DNA of 64,000 nt from Auanema rhodensis. Taxonomy: Eukaryota; Nematoda; Chromadorea; Rhabditida; Rhabditidae. Each line of letters starts with the position of its first letter. Within the stretch, counting starts at the first letter, position 1. The stretch is taken from positions 18,658,501 to 18,722,500 of the forward strand of contig OZ059896.1 in NCBI GenBank assembly GCA_964057225.1, given 5' to 3'. Of the stretch, positions 23,279 to 35,655 are shown piece by piece. A model generated the notes under the pieces. That model saw only the letters and a program-made list of their open reading frames with translations, had not been told where the DNA came from and did no database searches. The position numbers and the translations under genes were made by a program.

Positions 23279-23581
23279 TTATTTTTTGTTTTAAAAAAAC
23301 CTTACTCGATAGTTTACATGTTTTATGCTGTATTATCTCATACAATTGAAAAAAATAATAGCAGTAAAACAAATGCAGTGTTAATATTCTTGAGAATGTT
23401 CCTATTCAGAGTGAGAAAATATCTAAAATTTCTCAAAGGTTTTCTCATAAGGTACTAAAATAAAAGTATTATTTCATATTATTATTTTTTCAGACCTAGA
23501 ATCGATAAAAAAAATCAACTACATTTTATTGAGTTACTGGGTTGGGTTATACAAATTGTCTAATTAGAATTCGATTTAAAT

Positions 23582-23654
23582 GGCCTTGTGGCCTAATGGA
23601 TAAGGCGTCGGACTTCGGATCCGAAGATTGTAGGTTCGAGTCCTGCCAGGGTCG
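23582..23654 (+). tRNA. tRNA-Arg(TCG), copy 63
   Basis: Majority sequence. Confidence 0.93.
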
Positions 23655-23958
23655 TTATTTTTTGTTTCAAAACAATCATTACCTGATAGTTTACATGTTT
23701 TATTCTATATTATCTCAAACAATTGAGAAAAATACTAGCAGTAAAACAAATGCAGTGATAATATTCTCGAAAATGTTCCTATTCAGAGTGAGAAAGTATC
23801 AAAAATTTCCCGAAGGTTTTCTCATAAGGTACTAAAATAAAAATGTTATTTCATATTATTATTTTTTCAGACCTAGAATCGATAAAAAATATCAACTACA
23901 TTTTAGTGAGTTACTGGGTTGGGTTATACAAATTGTCTAATTTGAATGCGATTTAAAT

Positions 23959-24031
23959 GGCCTTGTGGCCTAATGGATAAGGCGTCGGACTTCGGATCCG
24001 AAGATTGTAGGTTCGAGTCCTGCCAGGGTCG
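23959..24031 (+). tRNA. tRNA-Arg(TCG), copy 64
   Basis: Majority sequence. Confidence 0.93.
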
Positions 24032-24334
24032 TTATTTTTTGTTTTAAAAAAACCTTACTCGATAGTTTACATGTTTTATGCTGTATTATCTCATACAATT
24101 GAAAAAAATAATAGCAGTAAAACAAATGCAGTGTTAATATTCTTGAGAATGTTCCTATTCAGAGTGAGAAAATATCTAAAATTTCTCAAAGGTTTTCTCA
24201 TAAGGTACTAAAATAAAAGTATTATTTCATATTATTATTTTTTCAGACCTAGAATCGATAAAAAAAATCAACTACATTTTATTGAGTTACTGGGTTGGGT
24301 TATACAAATTGTCTAATTAGAATTCGATTTAAAT

Positions 24335-24407
24335 GGCCTTGTGGCCTAATGGATAAGGCGTCGGACTTCGGATCCGAAGATTGTAGGTTCGAGTCCTGCC
24401 AGGGTCG
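24335..24407 (+). tRNA. tRNA-Arg(TCG), copy 65
   Basis: Majority sequence. Confidence 0.93.
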
Positions 24408-24711
24408 TTATTTTTTGTTTCAAAACAATCATTACCTGATAGTTTACATGTTTTATTCTATATTATCTCAAACAATTGAGAAAAATACTAGCAGTAAAAC
24501 AAATGCAGTGATAATATTCTCGAAAATGTTCCTATTCAGAGTGAGAAAGTATCAAAAATTTCCCGAAGGTTTTCTCATAAGGTACTAAAATAAAAATGTT
24601 ATTTCATATTATTATTTTTTCAGACCTAGAATCGATAAAAAATATCAACTACATTTTAGTGAGTTACTGGGTTGGGTTATACAAATTGTCTAATTTGAAT
24701 GCGATTTAAAT

Positions 24712-24784
24712 GGCCTTGTGGCCTAATGGATAAGGCGTCGGACTTCGGATCCGAAGATTGTAGGTTCGAGTCCTGCCAGGGTCG
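24712..24784 (+). tRNA. tRNA-Arg(TCG), copy 66
   Basis: Majority sequence. Confidence 0.93.
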
Positions 24785-25089
24785 TTATTTTTTGTTTCAA
24801 AACAATCATTACCTGATAGTTTACATGTTTTATTCTATATTATCTCATACAATTGAAAAAAATACTAGCAGTAAAACAAATGCAGTGATAATATTCTCGA
24901 AAATGTTCCTATTCAGAGTGAGAAAGTATCAAAAATTTCCCAAAGGTTTTCTCATAAGGTACTGAAATAAAAGTATTATTTCATATTATTATTTTTTCAG
25001 ACCTAGAATCGATAAAAAAAAATCAACTACATTTTAGTGAGTTACTGGGTTGGGTTATACAAATTGTCTAATTAGAATGCGATTTACAT

Positions 25090-25162
25090 GGCCTTGTGGC
25101 CTAATGGATAAGCCGTCGGACTTCGGATCCGAAGATTGTAGGTTCGAGTCCTGCCAGGGTCG
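25090..25162 (+). tRNA. tRNA-Arg(TCG), copy 67, type D
   Basis: G24 to C; counterpart of copy 54 in the second 13-unit block. Confidence 0.8.
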
Positions 25163-25466
25163 TTATTTTTTGTTTTAAAAAAACCTTACTCGATAGTTTA
25201 CATGTTTTATGCTGTATTATCTCATACAATTGAAAAAAATACTAGCAATAAAACAAATGCAGTGATAATATTCTCGAAAATGTTCCTATTCAGAGTGAGA
25301 AAATATCTACAATTTCCCGAAGGTTTTCTCATAAGGTACTAGAATAAAAGTATTATTTCATATTATTATTTTTTCAGACCTAGAATCGATAAAAAAAAAT
25401 CAACTACATTTTAGTGAGTTACTGGGTTGGGTTATATAATTTGTCTAATTTGAATGCGATTTAAAT

Positions 25467-25539
25467 GGCCTTGTGGCCTAATGGATAAGGCGTCGGACTT
25501 CGGATCCGAAGATTGTAGGTTCGAGTCCTGCCAGGGTCG
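25467..25539 (+). tRNA. tRNA-Arg(TCG), copy 68
   Basis: Majority sequence; TATATAA at -34. Confidence 0.93.
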
Positions 25540-25844
25540 TTATTTTTTGTTTCAAAACAATCATTACCTGATAGTTTACATGTTTTATTCTATATTATCT
25601 CATACAATTGAAAAAAATACTAGCAGTAAAACAAATGCAGTGATAATATTCTCGAAAATGTTCCTATTCAGAGTGAGAAAGTATCAAAAATTTCCCAAAG
25701 GTTTTCTCATAAGGTACTAAAATAAAAGTATTATTTCATATTATTATTTTTTCAGACCTAGAATCGATAAAAAAAAATCAACTACATTTTAGTGAGTTAC
25801 TGGGTTGGGTTATACAAATTGTCTAATTAGAATGCGATTTACAT

Positions 25845-25917
25845 GGCCTTGTGGCCTAATGGATAAGGCGTCGGACTTCGGATCCGAAGATTGTAGGTTC
25901 GAGTCCTGCCAGGGTCG
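25845..25917 (+). tRNA. tRNA-Arg(TCG), copy 69
   Basis: Majority sequence. Confidence 0.93.
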
Positions 25918-26222
25918 TTATTTTTTGTTTTAAAAAAATCATTACTCGATAGTTTACATGTTTTATGCTGTATTATCTCATACAATTGAAAAAAATACTA
26001 GCAATAAAACAAATGCAGTGATAATATTCTCGAAAATGTTCCTATTCAGAGTGAGAAAATATCTACAATTTCCCGAAGGTTTTCTCATAAGGTACTAAAA
26101 TAAAAGTATTATTTCATATTATTATTTTTTCAGACCTAGAATCGATAAAAAAAAATCAACTACATTTTAGTGAGTTACTGGGTTGGGTTATATAAATTGT
26201 CTAATTTGAATGCGATTTAAAT

Positions 26223-26295
26223 GGCCTTGTGGCCTAATGGATAAGGCGTCGGACTTCGGATCCGAAGATTGTAGGTTCGAGTCCTGCCAGGGTCG
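26223..26295 (+). tRNA. tRNA-Arg(TCG), copy 70
   Basis: Majority sequence; TATATAA at -34. Confidence 0.93.
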
Positions 26296-26600
26296 TTATT
26301 TTTTGTTTCAAAACAATCATTACCTGATAGTTTTTATGTTTTATTCTATATTATCTCATACAATTGAAAAAAATACTAGCAGTAAAACAAATGCAGTGAT
26401 AATATTCTCGAAAATGTTCCTATTCAGAGTGAGAAAGTATCAAAAATTTCCCAAAGGTTTTCTCATAAGGTACTAAAATAAAAGTATTATTTCATATTAT
26501 TATTTTTTCAGACCTAGAATCGATAAAAAAAAATCAACTACATTTTAGTGAGTTACTGGGTTGGGTTATACAAATTGTCTAATTAGAATGCGATTTACAT

Positions 26601-26673
26601 GGCCTTGTGGCCTAATGGATAAGGCGTCGGACTTCGGATCCGAAGATTGTAGGTTCGAGTCCTGCCAGGGTCG
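26601..26673 (+). tRNA. tRNA-Arg(TCG), copy 71
   Basis: Majority sequence. Confidence 0.93.
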
Positions 26674-26978
26674 TTATTTTTTGTTTCAAAACAATCATTA
26701 CTCGATAGTTTACATGTTTTATGCTGTATTATCTCATACAATTGAAAAAAATACTAGCAATAAAACAAATGCAGTGATAATATTCTCGAAAATGTTCCTA
26801 TTCAGAGTGAGAAAATATCTACAATTTCCCGAAGGTTTTCTCATAAGGTACTAAAATAAAAGTATTATTTCATATTATTATTTTTTCAGACCTTGAATCG
26901 ATAAAAAAAAATCAACTACATTTTAGTGAGTTACTGGATTGGGTTATATAAATTGTCTAATTTGAATGCGATTTAAAT

Positions 26979-27051
26979 GGCCTTGTGGCCTAATGGATAA
27001 GGCGTCGGACTTCGGATCCGAAGATTGTAGGTTCGAGTCCTGCCAGGGTCG
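26979..27051 (+). tRNA. tRNA-Arg(TCG), copy 72
   Basis: Majority sequence; TATATAA at -34. Confidence 0.93.
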
Positions 27052-27356
27052 TTATTTTTTGTTTCAAAACAATCATTACCTGATAGTTTTTATGTTTTAT
27101 TCTATATTATCTCATACAATTGAAAAAAATACTAGCAGTAAAACAAATGCAGTGATAATATTCTCGAAAATGTTCCTATTCAGAGTGAGAAAGTATCAAA
27201 AATTTCCCAAAGGTTTTCTCATAAGGTACTAAAATAAAAGTATTATTTCATATTATTATTTTTTCAGACCTAGAATCGATAAAAAAAAATCAACTACATT
27301 TTAGTGAGTTACTGGGTTGGGTTATACAAATTGTCTAATTAGAATGCGATTTACAT

Positions 27357-27429
27357 GGCCTTGTGGCCTAATGGATAAGGCGTCGGACTTCGGATCCGAA
27401 GATTGTAGGTTCGAGTCCTGCCAGGGTCG
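27357..27429 (+). tRNA. tRNA-Arg(TCG), copy 73
   Basis: Majority sequence. Confidence 0.93.
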
Positions 27430-27733
27430 TTATTTTTTGTTTCAAAACAATCATTACCTGATAGTTTACATGTTTTATTCTATATTATCTCATACAATTG
27501 AAAAAAATAATAGCAGTAAAACAAATGCAGTGTTAATATTCTTGAGAATGTTCCTATTCAGAGTGAGAAAATATCTAAAATTTCTCAAAGGTTTTCTCAT
27601 AAGGTACTAAAATAAAAGTATTATTTCATATTATTATTTTTTCAGACCTAGAATCGATAAAAAAAATCAACTACATTTTATTGAGTTACTGGGTTGGGTT
27701 ATACAAATTGTCTAATTAGAATGCGATTTAAAT

Positions 27734-27806
27734 GGCCTTGTGGCCTAATGGATAAGGCGTCGGACTTCGGATCCGAAGATTGTAGGTTCGAGTCCTGCCA
27801 GGGTCG
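27734..27806 (+). tRNA. tRNA-Arg(TCG), copy 74
   Basis: Majority sequence. Confidence 0.93.
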
Positions 27807-28110
27807 TTATTTTTTGTTTCAAAACAATCATTACCTGATAGTTTACATGTTTTATTCTATATTATCTCAAACAATTGAGAAAAATACTAGCAGTAAAACA
27901 AATGCAGTGATAATATTCTCGAAAATGTTCCTATTCAGAGTGAGAAAGTATCAAAAATTTCCCGAAGGTTTTCTCATAAGGTACTAAAATAAAAATGTTA
28001 TTTCATATTATTATTTTTTCAGACCTAGAATCGATAAAAAATATCAACTACATTTTAGTGAGTTACTGGGTTGGGTTATACAAATTGTCTAATTAGAATG
28101 CGATTTACAT

Positions 28111-28183
28111 GGCCTTGTGGCCTAATGGATAAGGCGTCGGACTTCGGATCCGAAGATTGTAGGTTCGAGTCCTGCCAGGGTCG
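28111..28183 (+). tRNA. tRNA-Arg(TCG), copy 75
   Basis: Majority sequence. Confidence 0.93.
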
Positions 28184-28488
28184 TTATTTTTTGTTTCAAA
28201 ACAATCATTACCTGATAGTTTACATGTTTTATTCTATATTATCTCATACAATTGAGAAAAATACTAGCAGTAAAACAAATGCAGTGATAATATTCTCGAA
28301 AATGTTCCTATTCAGAGTGAGAAAGTATCAAAAATTTCTCAAAGGTTTTCTCATAAGGTACTAAAATAAAAATGTTATTTCATATTATTATTTTTTCAGA
28401 CCTAGAATCGATAAAAAAAAATCAACTACATTTTAGTGAGTTACTGGGTTGGGTTATACAAATTGTCTAATTAGAATGCGATTTACAT

Positions 28489-28561
28489 GGCCTTGTGGCC
28501 TAATGGATAAGGCGTCGGACTTTGGATCCAAAGATTGTAGATTCGAGTCCTGCCAGGGTCG
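28489..28561 (+). tRNA. tRNA-Arg body with TTG anticodon, copy 76, type F
   Basis: C35 to T gives anticodon TTG. G42 to A breaks the C28-G42 pair, and G53 to A damages the B box and T stem. Probably inactive. Confidence 0.7.
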
Positions 28562-28865
28562 TTATTTTTTGTTTCAAAACAATCATTACCTGATAGTTTA
28601 CATGTTTTATTCTATATTATCTCATACAATCGAAAAAAATACTAGCAGTAAAACAAATGCAGTGTTAATATTCTTGAGAATGTTCCTATTCAGAGTGAGA
28701 AAATATCTAAAATTTCAAGAAGGTTTTCTCATAAGATACTAAAATAAAAGTATTATTTCATAATATCATTTTCTCAGACCTAGAATCGATGAAAAAAATC
28801 AACTGCATTTTAGTGAGTTACTGGGTTGGGTTATACAAATTGTCTAATTTGAATGCGATTTACAT

Positions 28866-28938
28866 GGCCTTGTGGCCTAATGGATAAGGCGTCGGACTTC
28901 GGATCCGAAGATTGTAGGTTCGAGTCCTGCCAGGGTCG
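28866..28938 (+). tRNA. tRNA-Arg(TCG), copy 77
   Basis: Majority sequence. Confidence 0.93.
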
Positions 28939-29242
28939 TTATTTTTTGTTTCAAAAAAATCATTACCTGATAGTTTACATGTGTTATTCTGTATTATCTC
29001 AAACAATTGAAAAAAATACTAGCAGTAAAACAAATGTAGTGTTAATATTCTCGAGAATGTTCCTATTCAGAGTGAGAAAATATCTAAAATTTCAAGAAGG
29101 TTTTCTCATAAGGTACTAAAATAAAAGTATTATTTCATATTATTATTTTTTCAGACCTAGAATCGATAAAAAAAATCAACTACATTTTATTGAGTTACTG
29201 GGTTGGGTTACACAAATTGTCTAATTAGAATGCGATTTAAAT

Positions 29243-29315
29243 GGCCTTGTGGCCTAATGGATAAGGCGTCGGACTTCGGATCCGAAGATTGTAGGTTCGA
29301 GTCCTGCCAGGGTCG
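29243..29315 (+). tRNA. tRNA-Arg(TCG), copy 78
   Basis: Majority sequence; TACACA replaces TATACA upstream. Confidence 0.93.
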
Positions 29316-29619
29316 TTATTTTTTGTTTTAAAAAAATCATTACCTGATAGTTTACATGTTTTATGCTGTATTATCTCATACAATTGAAAAAAATACTAGC
29401 AATAAAACAAATGCAGTGATAATATTCTCGAAAATGTTCCTATTCAGAGTGAGAAAATATCTACAATTTCCCGAAGGTTTTCTCATAAGGTACTAAAATA
29501 AAAGTATTATTTCATATTATTATTTTTTCAGACCTAGAATCGATAAAAAAAATCAACTACATTTTATTGAGTTACTGGGTTGGGTTACACAAATTGTCTA
29601 ATTAGAATGCGATTTAAAT

Positions 29620-29692
29620 GGCCTTGTGGCCTAATGGATAAGGCGTCGGACTTCGGATCCGAAGATTGTAGGTTCGAGTCCTGCCAGGGTCG
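29620..29692 (+). tRNA. tRNA-Arg(TCG), copy 79
   Basis: Majority sequence; TACACA upstream. Confidence 0.93.
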
Positions 29693-29997
29693 TTATTTTT
29701 TGTTTTAAAAAAATCATTACCTGATAGTTTACATGTTTTATGCTGTATTATCTCATACAATTGAAAAAAATACTAGCAATAAAACAAATGCAGTGATAAT
29801 ATTCTCGAAAATGTTCCTATTCAGAGTGAGAAAATATCTACAATTTCCCGAAGGTTTTCTCATAAGGTACTAAAATAAAAGTATTATTTCATATTATTAT
29901 TTTTTCAGACCTTGAATCGATAAAAAAAAATCAACTACATTTTAGTGAGTTACTGGATTGGGTTATATAAATTGTCTAATTTGAATGCGATTTAAAT

Positions 29998-30070
29998 GGC
30001 CTTGTGGCCTAATGGATAAGGCGTCGGACTTCGGATCCGAAGATTGTAGGTTCGAGTCCTGCCAGGGTCG
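29998..30070 (+). tRNA. tRNA-Arg(TCG), copy 80
   Basis: Majority sequence; TATATAA at -34. Confidence 0.93.
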
Positions 30071-30375
30071 TTATTTTTTGTTTCAAAACAATCATTACCT
30101 GATAGTTTTTATGTTTTATTCTATATTATCTCATACAATTGAAAAAAATACTAGCAGTAAAACAAATGCAGTGATAATATTCTCGAAAATGTTCCTATTC
30201 AGAGTGAGAAAGTATCAAAAATTTCCCAAAGGTTTTCTCATAAGGTACTAAAATAAAAGTATTATTTCATATTATTATTTTTTCAGACCTAGAATCGATA
30301 AAAAAAAATCAACTACATTTTAGTGAGTTACTGGGTTGGGTTATACAAATTGTCTAATTAGAATGCGATTTACAT

Positions 30376-30448
30376 GGCCTTGTGGCCTAATGGATAAGGC
30401 GTCGGACTTCGGATCCGAAGATTGTAGGTTCGAGTCCTGCCAGGGTCG
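30376..30448 (+). tRNA. tRNA-Arg(TCG), copy 81
   Basis: Majority sequence. Confidence 0.93.
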
Positions 30449-30752
30449 TTATTTTTTGTTTCAAAACAATCATTACCTGATAGTTTACATGTTTTATTCT
30501 ATATTATCTCATACAATTGAAAAAAATAATAGCAGTAAAACAAATGCAGTGTTAATATTCTTGAGAATGTTCCTATTCAGAGTGAGAAAATATCTAAAAT
30601 TTCTCAAAGGTTTTCTCATAAGGTACTAAAATAAAAGTATTATTTCATATTATTATTTTTTCAGACCTAGAATCGATAAAAAAAATCAACTACATTTTAT
30701 TGAGTTACTGGGTTGGGTTATACAAATTGTCTAATTAGAATGCGATTTAAAT

Positions 30753-30825
30753 GGCCTTGTGGCCTAATGGATAAGGCGTCGGACTTCGGATCCGAAGATT
30801 GTAGGTTCGAGTCCTGCCAGGGTCG
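30753..30825 (+). tRNA. tRNA-Arg(TCG), copy 82
   Basis: Majority sequence. Confidence 0.93.
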
Positions 30826-31129
30826 TTATTTTTTGTTTCAAAACAATCATTACCTGATAGTTTACATGTTTTGTTCTATATTATCTCAAACAATTGAGAA
30901 AAATACTAGCAGTAAAACAAATGCAGTGATAATATTCTCGAAAATGTTCCTATTCAGAGTGAGAAAGTATCAAAAATTTCCCGAAGGTTTTCTCATAAGG
31001 TACTAAAATAAAAATGTTATTTCATATTATTATTTTTTCAGACCTAGAATCGATAAAAAATATCAACTACATTTTAGTGAGTTACTGGGTTGGGTTATAC
31101 AAATTGTCTAATTAGAATGCGATTTACAT

Positions 31130-31202
31130 GGCCTTGTGGCCTAATGGATAAGGCGTCGGACTTCGGATCCGAAGATTGTAGGTTCGAGTCCTGCCAGGGT
31201 CG
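31130..31202 (+). tRNA. tRNA-Arg(TCG), copy 83
   Basis: Majority sequence. Confidence 0.93.
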
Positions 31203-31507
31203 TTATTTTTTGTTTTAAAAAAATCATTACCTGATAGTTTACATGTTTTATGCTGTATTATCTCATACAATTGAAAAAAATACTAGCAATAAAACAAATG
31301 CAGTGATAATATTCTCGAAAATGTTCCTATTCAGAGTGAGAAAATATCTACAATTTCCCGAAGGTTTTCTCATAAGGTACTAAAATAAAAGTATTATTTC
31401 ATATTATTATTTTTTCAGACCTTGAATCGATAAAAAAAAATCAACTACATTTTAGTGAGTTACTGGATTGGGTTATATAAATTGTCTAATTTGAATGCGA
31501 TTTAAAT

Positions 31508-31580
31508 GGCCTTGTGGCCTAATGGATAAGGCGTCGGACTTCGGATCCGAAGATTGTAGGTTCGAGTCCTGCCAGGGTCG
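31508..31580 (+). tRNA. tRNA-Arg(TCG), copy 84
   Basis: Majority sequence; TATATAA at -34. Confidence 0.93.
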
Positions 31581-31885
31581 TTATTTTTTGTTTCAAAACA
31601 ATCATTACCTGATAGTTTTTATGTTTTATTCTATATTATCTCATACAATTGAAAAAAATACTAGCAGTAAAACAAATGCAGTGATAATATTCTCGAAAAT
31701 GTTCCTATTCAGAGTGAGAAAGTATCAAAAATTTCCCAAAGGTTTTCTCATAAGGTACTAAAATAAAAGTATTATTTCATATTATTATTTTTTCAGACCT
31801 AGAATCGATAAAAAAAAATCAACTACATTTTAGTGAGTTACTGGGTTGGGTTATACAAATTGTCTAATTAGAATGCGATTTACAT

Positions 31886-31958
31886 GGCCTTGTGGCCTAA
31901 TGGATAAGGCGTCGGACTTCGGATCCGAAGATTGTAGGTTCGAGTCCTGCCAGGGTCG
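31886..31958 (+). tRNA. tRNA-Arg(TCG), copy 85
   Basis: Majority sequence. Confidence 0.93.
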
Positions 31959-32262
31959 TTATTTTTTGTTTCAAAACAATCATTACCTGATAGTTTACAT
32001 GTTTTATTCTATATTATCTCATACAATTGAAAAAAATAATAGCACTAAAACAAATGCAGTGTTAATATTCTTGAGAATGTTCCTATTCAGAGTGAGAAAA
32101 TATCTAAAATTTCTCAAAGGTTTTCTCATAAGGTACTAAAATAAAAGTATTATTTCATATTATTATTTTTTCAGACCTAGAATCGATAAAAAAAATCAAC
32201 TACATTTTATTGAGTTACTGGGTTGGGTTATACAAATTGTCTAATTAGAATGCGATTTAAAT

Positions 32263-32335
32263 GGCCTTGTGGCCTAATGGATAAGGCGTCGGACTTCGGA
32301 TCCGAAGATTGTAGGTTCGAGTCCTGCCAGGGTCG
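32263..32335 (+). tRNA. tRNA-Arg(TCG), copy 86
   Basis: Majority sequence. Confidence 0.93.
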
Positions 32336-32639
32336 TTATTTTTTGTTTCAAAACAATCATTACCTGATAGTTTACATGTTTTATTCTATATTATCTCAAA
32401 CAATTGAGAAAAATACTAGCAGTAAAACAAATGCAGTGATAATATTCTCGAAAATGTTCCTATTCAGAGTGAGAAAGTATCAAAAATTTCCCGAAGGTTT
32501 TCTCATAAGGTACTAAAATAAAAATGTTATTTCATATTATTATTTTTTCAGACCTAGAATCGATAAAAAATATCAACTACATTTTAGTGAGTTACTGGGT
32601 TGGGTTATACAAATTGTCTAATTAGAATGCGATTTACAT

Positions 32640-32712
32640 GGCCTTGTGGCCTAATGGATAAGGCGTCGGACTTCGGATCCGAAGATTGTAGGTTCGAGTC
32701 CTGCCAGGGTCG
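32640..32712 (+). tRNA. tRNA-Arg(TCG), copy 87
   Basis: Majority sequence. Confidence 0.93.
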
Positions 32713-33017
32713 TTATTTTTTGTTTTAAAAAAATCATTACCTGATAGTTTACATGTTTTATGCTGTATTATCTCATACAATTGAAAAAAATACTAGCAAT
32801 AAAACAAATGCAGTGATAATATTCTCGAAAATGTTCCTATTCAGAGTGAGAAAATATCTACAATTTCCCGAAGGTTTTCTCATAAGGTACTAAAATAAAA
32901 GTATTATTTCATATTATTATTTTTTCAGACCTAGAATCGATAAAAAAAAATCAACTACATTTTAGTGAGTTACTGGGTTGGGTTATACAAATTGTCTAAT
33001 TAGAATGCGATTTACAT

Positions 33018-33090
33018 GGCCTTGTGGCCTAATGGATAAGGCGTCGGACTTTGGATCCGAAGATTGTAGATTCGAGTCCTGCCAGGGTCG
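33018..33090 (+). tRNA. tRNA-Arg body with TTG anticodon, copy 88, type F
   Basis: C35 to T gives anticodon TTG; G53 to A damages the B box. The anticodon stem is intact, unlike copy 76. Confidence 0.72.
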
Positions 33091-33394
33091 TTATTTTTTG
33101 TTTCAAAACAATCATTACCTGATAGTTTACATGTTTTATTCTATATTATCTCATACAATCGAAAAAAATACTAGCAGTAAAACAAATGCAGTGTTAATAT
33201 TCTTGAGAATGTTCCTATTCAGAGTGAGAAAATATCTAAAATTTCAAGAAGGTTTTCTCATAAGATACTAAAATAAAAGTATTATTTCATAATATCATTT
33301 TCTCAGACCTAAAATCGATGAAAAAAATCAACTGCATTTTAGTGAGTTACTGGGTTGGGTTATACAAATTGTCTAATTTGAATGCGATTTACAT

Positions 33395-33467
33395 GGCCTT
33401 GTGGCCTAATGGATAAGGCGTCGGACTTCGGATCCGAAGATTGTAGGTTCGAGTCCTGCCAGGGTCG
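33395..33467 (+). tRNA. tRNA-Arg(TCG), copy 89
   Basis: Majority sequence. Confidence 0.93.
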
Positions 33468-33771
33468 TTATTTTTTGTTTCAAAAAAATCATTACCTGAT
33501 AGTTTACATGTGTTATTCTGTATTATCTCAAACAATTGAAAAAAATACTAGCAGTAAAACAAATGTAGTGTTAATATTCTCGAGAATGTTCCTATTCAGA
33601 GTGAGAAAATATCTAAAATTTCAAGAAGGTTTTCTCATAAGGTACTAAAATAAAAGTATTATTTCATATTATTATTTTTTCAGACCTAGAATCGATAAAA
33701 AAAATCAACTACATTTTATTGAGTTACTGGGTTGGGTTACACAAATTGTCTAATTAGAATGCGATTTAAAT

Positions 33772-33844
33772 GGCCTTGTGGCCTAATGGATAAGGCGTCG
33801 GACTTCGGATCCGAAGATTGTAGGTTCGAGTCCTGCCAGGGTCG
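33772..33844 (+). tRNA. tRNA-Arg(TCG), copy 90
   Basis: Majority sequence; TACACA upstream. Confidence 0.93.
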
Positions 33845-34146
33845 TTATTTTTTGTTTCAAAACAATCATTACTTGATAGTTTACATGTTTTATTCTATAT
33901 TATCTCATACAATTGAAAAAAAAATCTAGCAGTAAAACAAATGCAGTGTTAATATTCTTGAGAATGTTCCTATTCAGAGTGAGAAAGTATCAAATTCCCG
34001 AAGGTTTTCTCATAAGGTACTAAAATAAAAATATTATTTCATATTGTTATTTTTTCAGACCTAGAATCGATAAAAAATATCAACTACATTTTAGTGAGTT
34101 ACTGGGTTGGGTTATACAAATTGTCTAATTAGAATGCGATTTACAT

Positions 34147-34219
34147 GGCCTTGTGGCCTAATGGATAAGGCGTCGGGCTTCGGATCCGAAGATTGTAGGT
34201 TCGAGTCCTGCCAGGGTCG
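34147..34219 (+). tRNA. tRNA-Arg(TCG), copy 91
   Basis: A31 to G (G31-U39 wobble). The terminator is TTATTTCTTG with no T4 nearby. Confidence 0.88.
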
Positions 34220-34524
34220 TTATTTCTTGTTTCAAAACAATCATTACCTGATAGTTTACATGTTTTATTCTATATTATCTCATACAATTGAAAAAAATAC
34301 TAGCAGTAAAACAAATGCAGTGTTAATATTCTTGAGAATGTTCCTATTCAGAGTGAGAAAATATCTAAAATTTCTCAAAGGTTTTCTCATAAGGTACTAA
34401 AATAAAAGTATTATTTCATAATATTATTTTTTCAGACCTAGAATCGATAAAAAAAAATCAACTACATTTTAGTGAGTTACTGGGTTGGGTTATACAAATT
34501 GTCTAATTTGAATGCGATTTAAAG

Positions 34525-34597
34525 GGCCTTGTGGCCTAATGGATAAGGCGTCGGACTTCGGATCCGAAGATTGTAGGTTCGAGTCCTGCCAGGGTCG
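34525..34597 (+). tRNA. tRNA-Arg(TCG), copy 92
   Basis: Majority sequence; interrupted terminator followed by a T4. Confidence 0.92.
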
Positions 34598-34901
34598 TTA
34601 TTTCTTGTTTTAAAAAAATCATTACCTGATAGTTTACATGTTCTATTCTATATTATCTCATACAATTGAAAAAAATACTAGCAGTAAAACAAATGCAGTG
34701 TTAATATTCTTGAGAATGTTCCTATTCAGAGTGAGAAAATATCTAAAATTTCTCAAAGGTTTTCTCATAAGGTACTAAAATAAAAGTATTATTTCATATT
34801 ATTATTCTTTCAGACCTAGAATCGATAAAAAAAATCAACTACATTTTATTGGGTTACTGGGTTGGGTTATACAAATTGTCTAATTAGAATGCGATTTACA
34901 T

Positions 34902-34974
34902 GGCCTTGTGGCCTAATGGATAAGGCGTCGGACTTCGGATCCGAAGATTGTAGGTTCGAGTCCTGCCAGGGTCG
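34902..34974 (+). tRNA. tRNA-Arg(TCG), copy 93
   Basis: Majority sequence. Confidence 0.93.
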
Positions 34975-35278
34975 TTATTTTTTGTTTTTAAAAAATCATT
35001 ACCTGATAGTTTACATGTTTTATTCTGTATTATCTCATACAATTGAAAAAAATACTAGCAGTAAAACAAATGCAGTGTTAATATTCTTGAGAATGTTCCT
35101 ATTCAGAGTGAGAAAATATCTAAAATTTCAAGAAGGTTTTCTCATAAGATACTAAAATAAAAGTATTATTTCATAATATCATTTTCTCAGACCTAGAATC
35201 GATGAAAAAAATCAACTGCATTTTAGTGAGTTACTGGGTTGGGTTATACAAATTGTCTAATTTGAATGCGATTTACAT

Positions 35279-35351
35279 GGCCTTGTGGCCTAATGGATAA
35301 GGCGTCGGACTTCGGATCCGAAGATTGTAGGTTCGAGTCCTGCCAGGGTCG
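35279..35351 (+). tRNA. tRNA-Arg(TCG), copy 94
   Basis: Majority sequence. Confidence 0.93.
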
Positions 35352-35655
35352 TTATTTTTTGTTTCAAAAAAATCATTACCTGATAGTTTACATGTGTTAT
35401 TCTGTATTATCTCAAACAATTGAAAAAAATACTAGCAGTAAAACAAATGTAGTGTTAATATTCTCGAGAATGTTCCTATTCAGAGTGAGAAAATATCTAA
35501 AATTTCAAGAAGGTTTTCTCATAAGGTACTAAAATAAAAGTATTATTTCATATTATTATTTTTTCAGACCTAGAATCGATAAAAAAAATCAACTACATTT
35601 TATTGAGTTACTGGGTTGGGTTACACAAATTGTCTAATTAGAATGCGATTTAAAT

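Larger units (their letters stand above)
17922..27733 (+). repeat. Thirteen-unit higher-order duplication (period 4906 bp)
   Basis: Thirteen consecutive units from 17922 recur in order from 22828. Private markers in both blocks at an offset of 4906 bp are: the D-stem G24 to C change (20184 and 25090), GGTACTGAAAT (near 20054 and 24960), GGTACTAGAAT (near 20431 and 25337), and TTATATAATTTG (near 20527 and 25433). I saw very few differences between the two blocks by eye, so the event is recent. Confidence 0.85.
29998..33017 (+). repeat. Four-unit tandem duplication (period 1510 bp)
   Basis: Units 29998, 30376, 30753 and 31130 recur at 31508, 31886, 32263 and 32640. Private single-base differences (a TTTTGTTCT in the unit at 30753; AGCACTAAAA in the unit at 31886) show limited later divergence. 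Confidence 0.8.
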
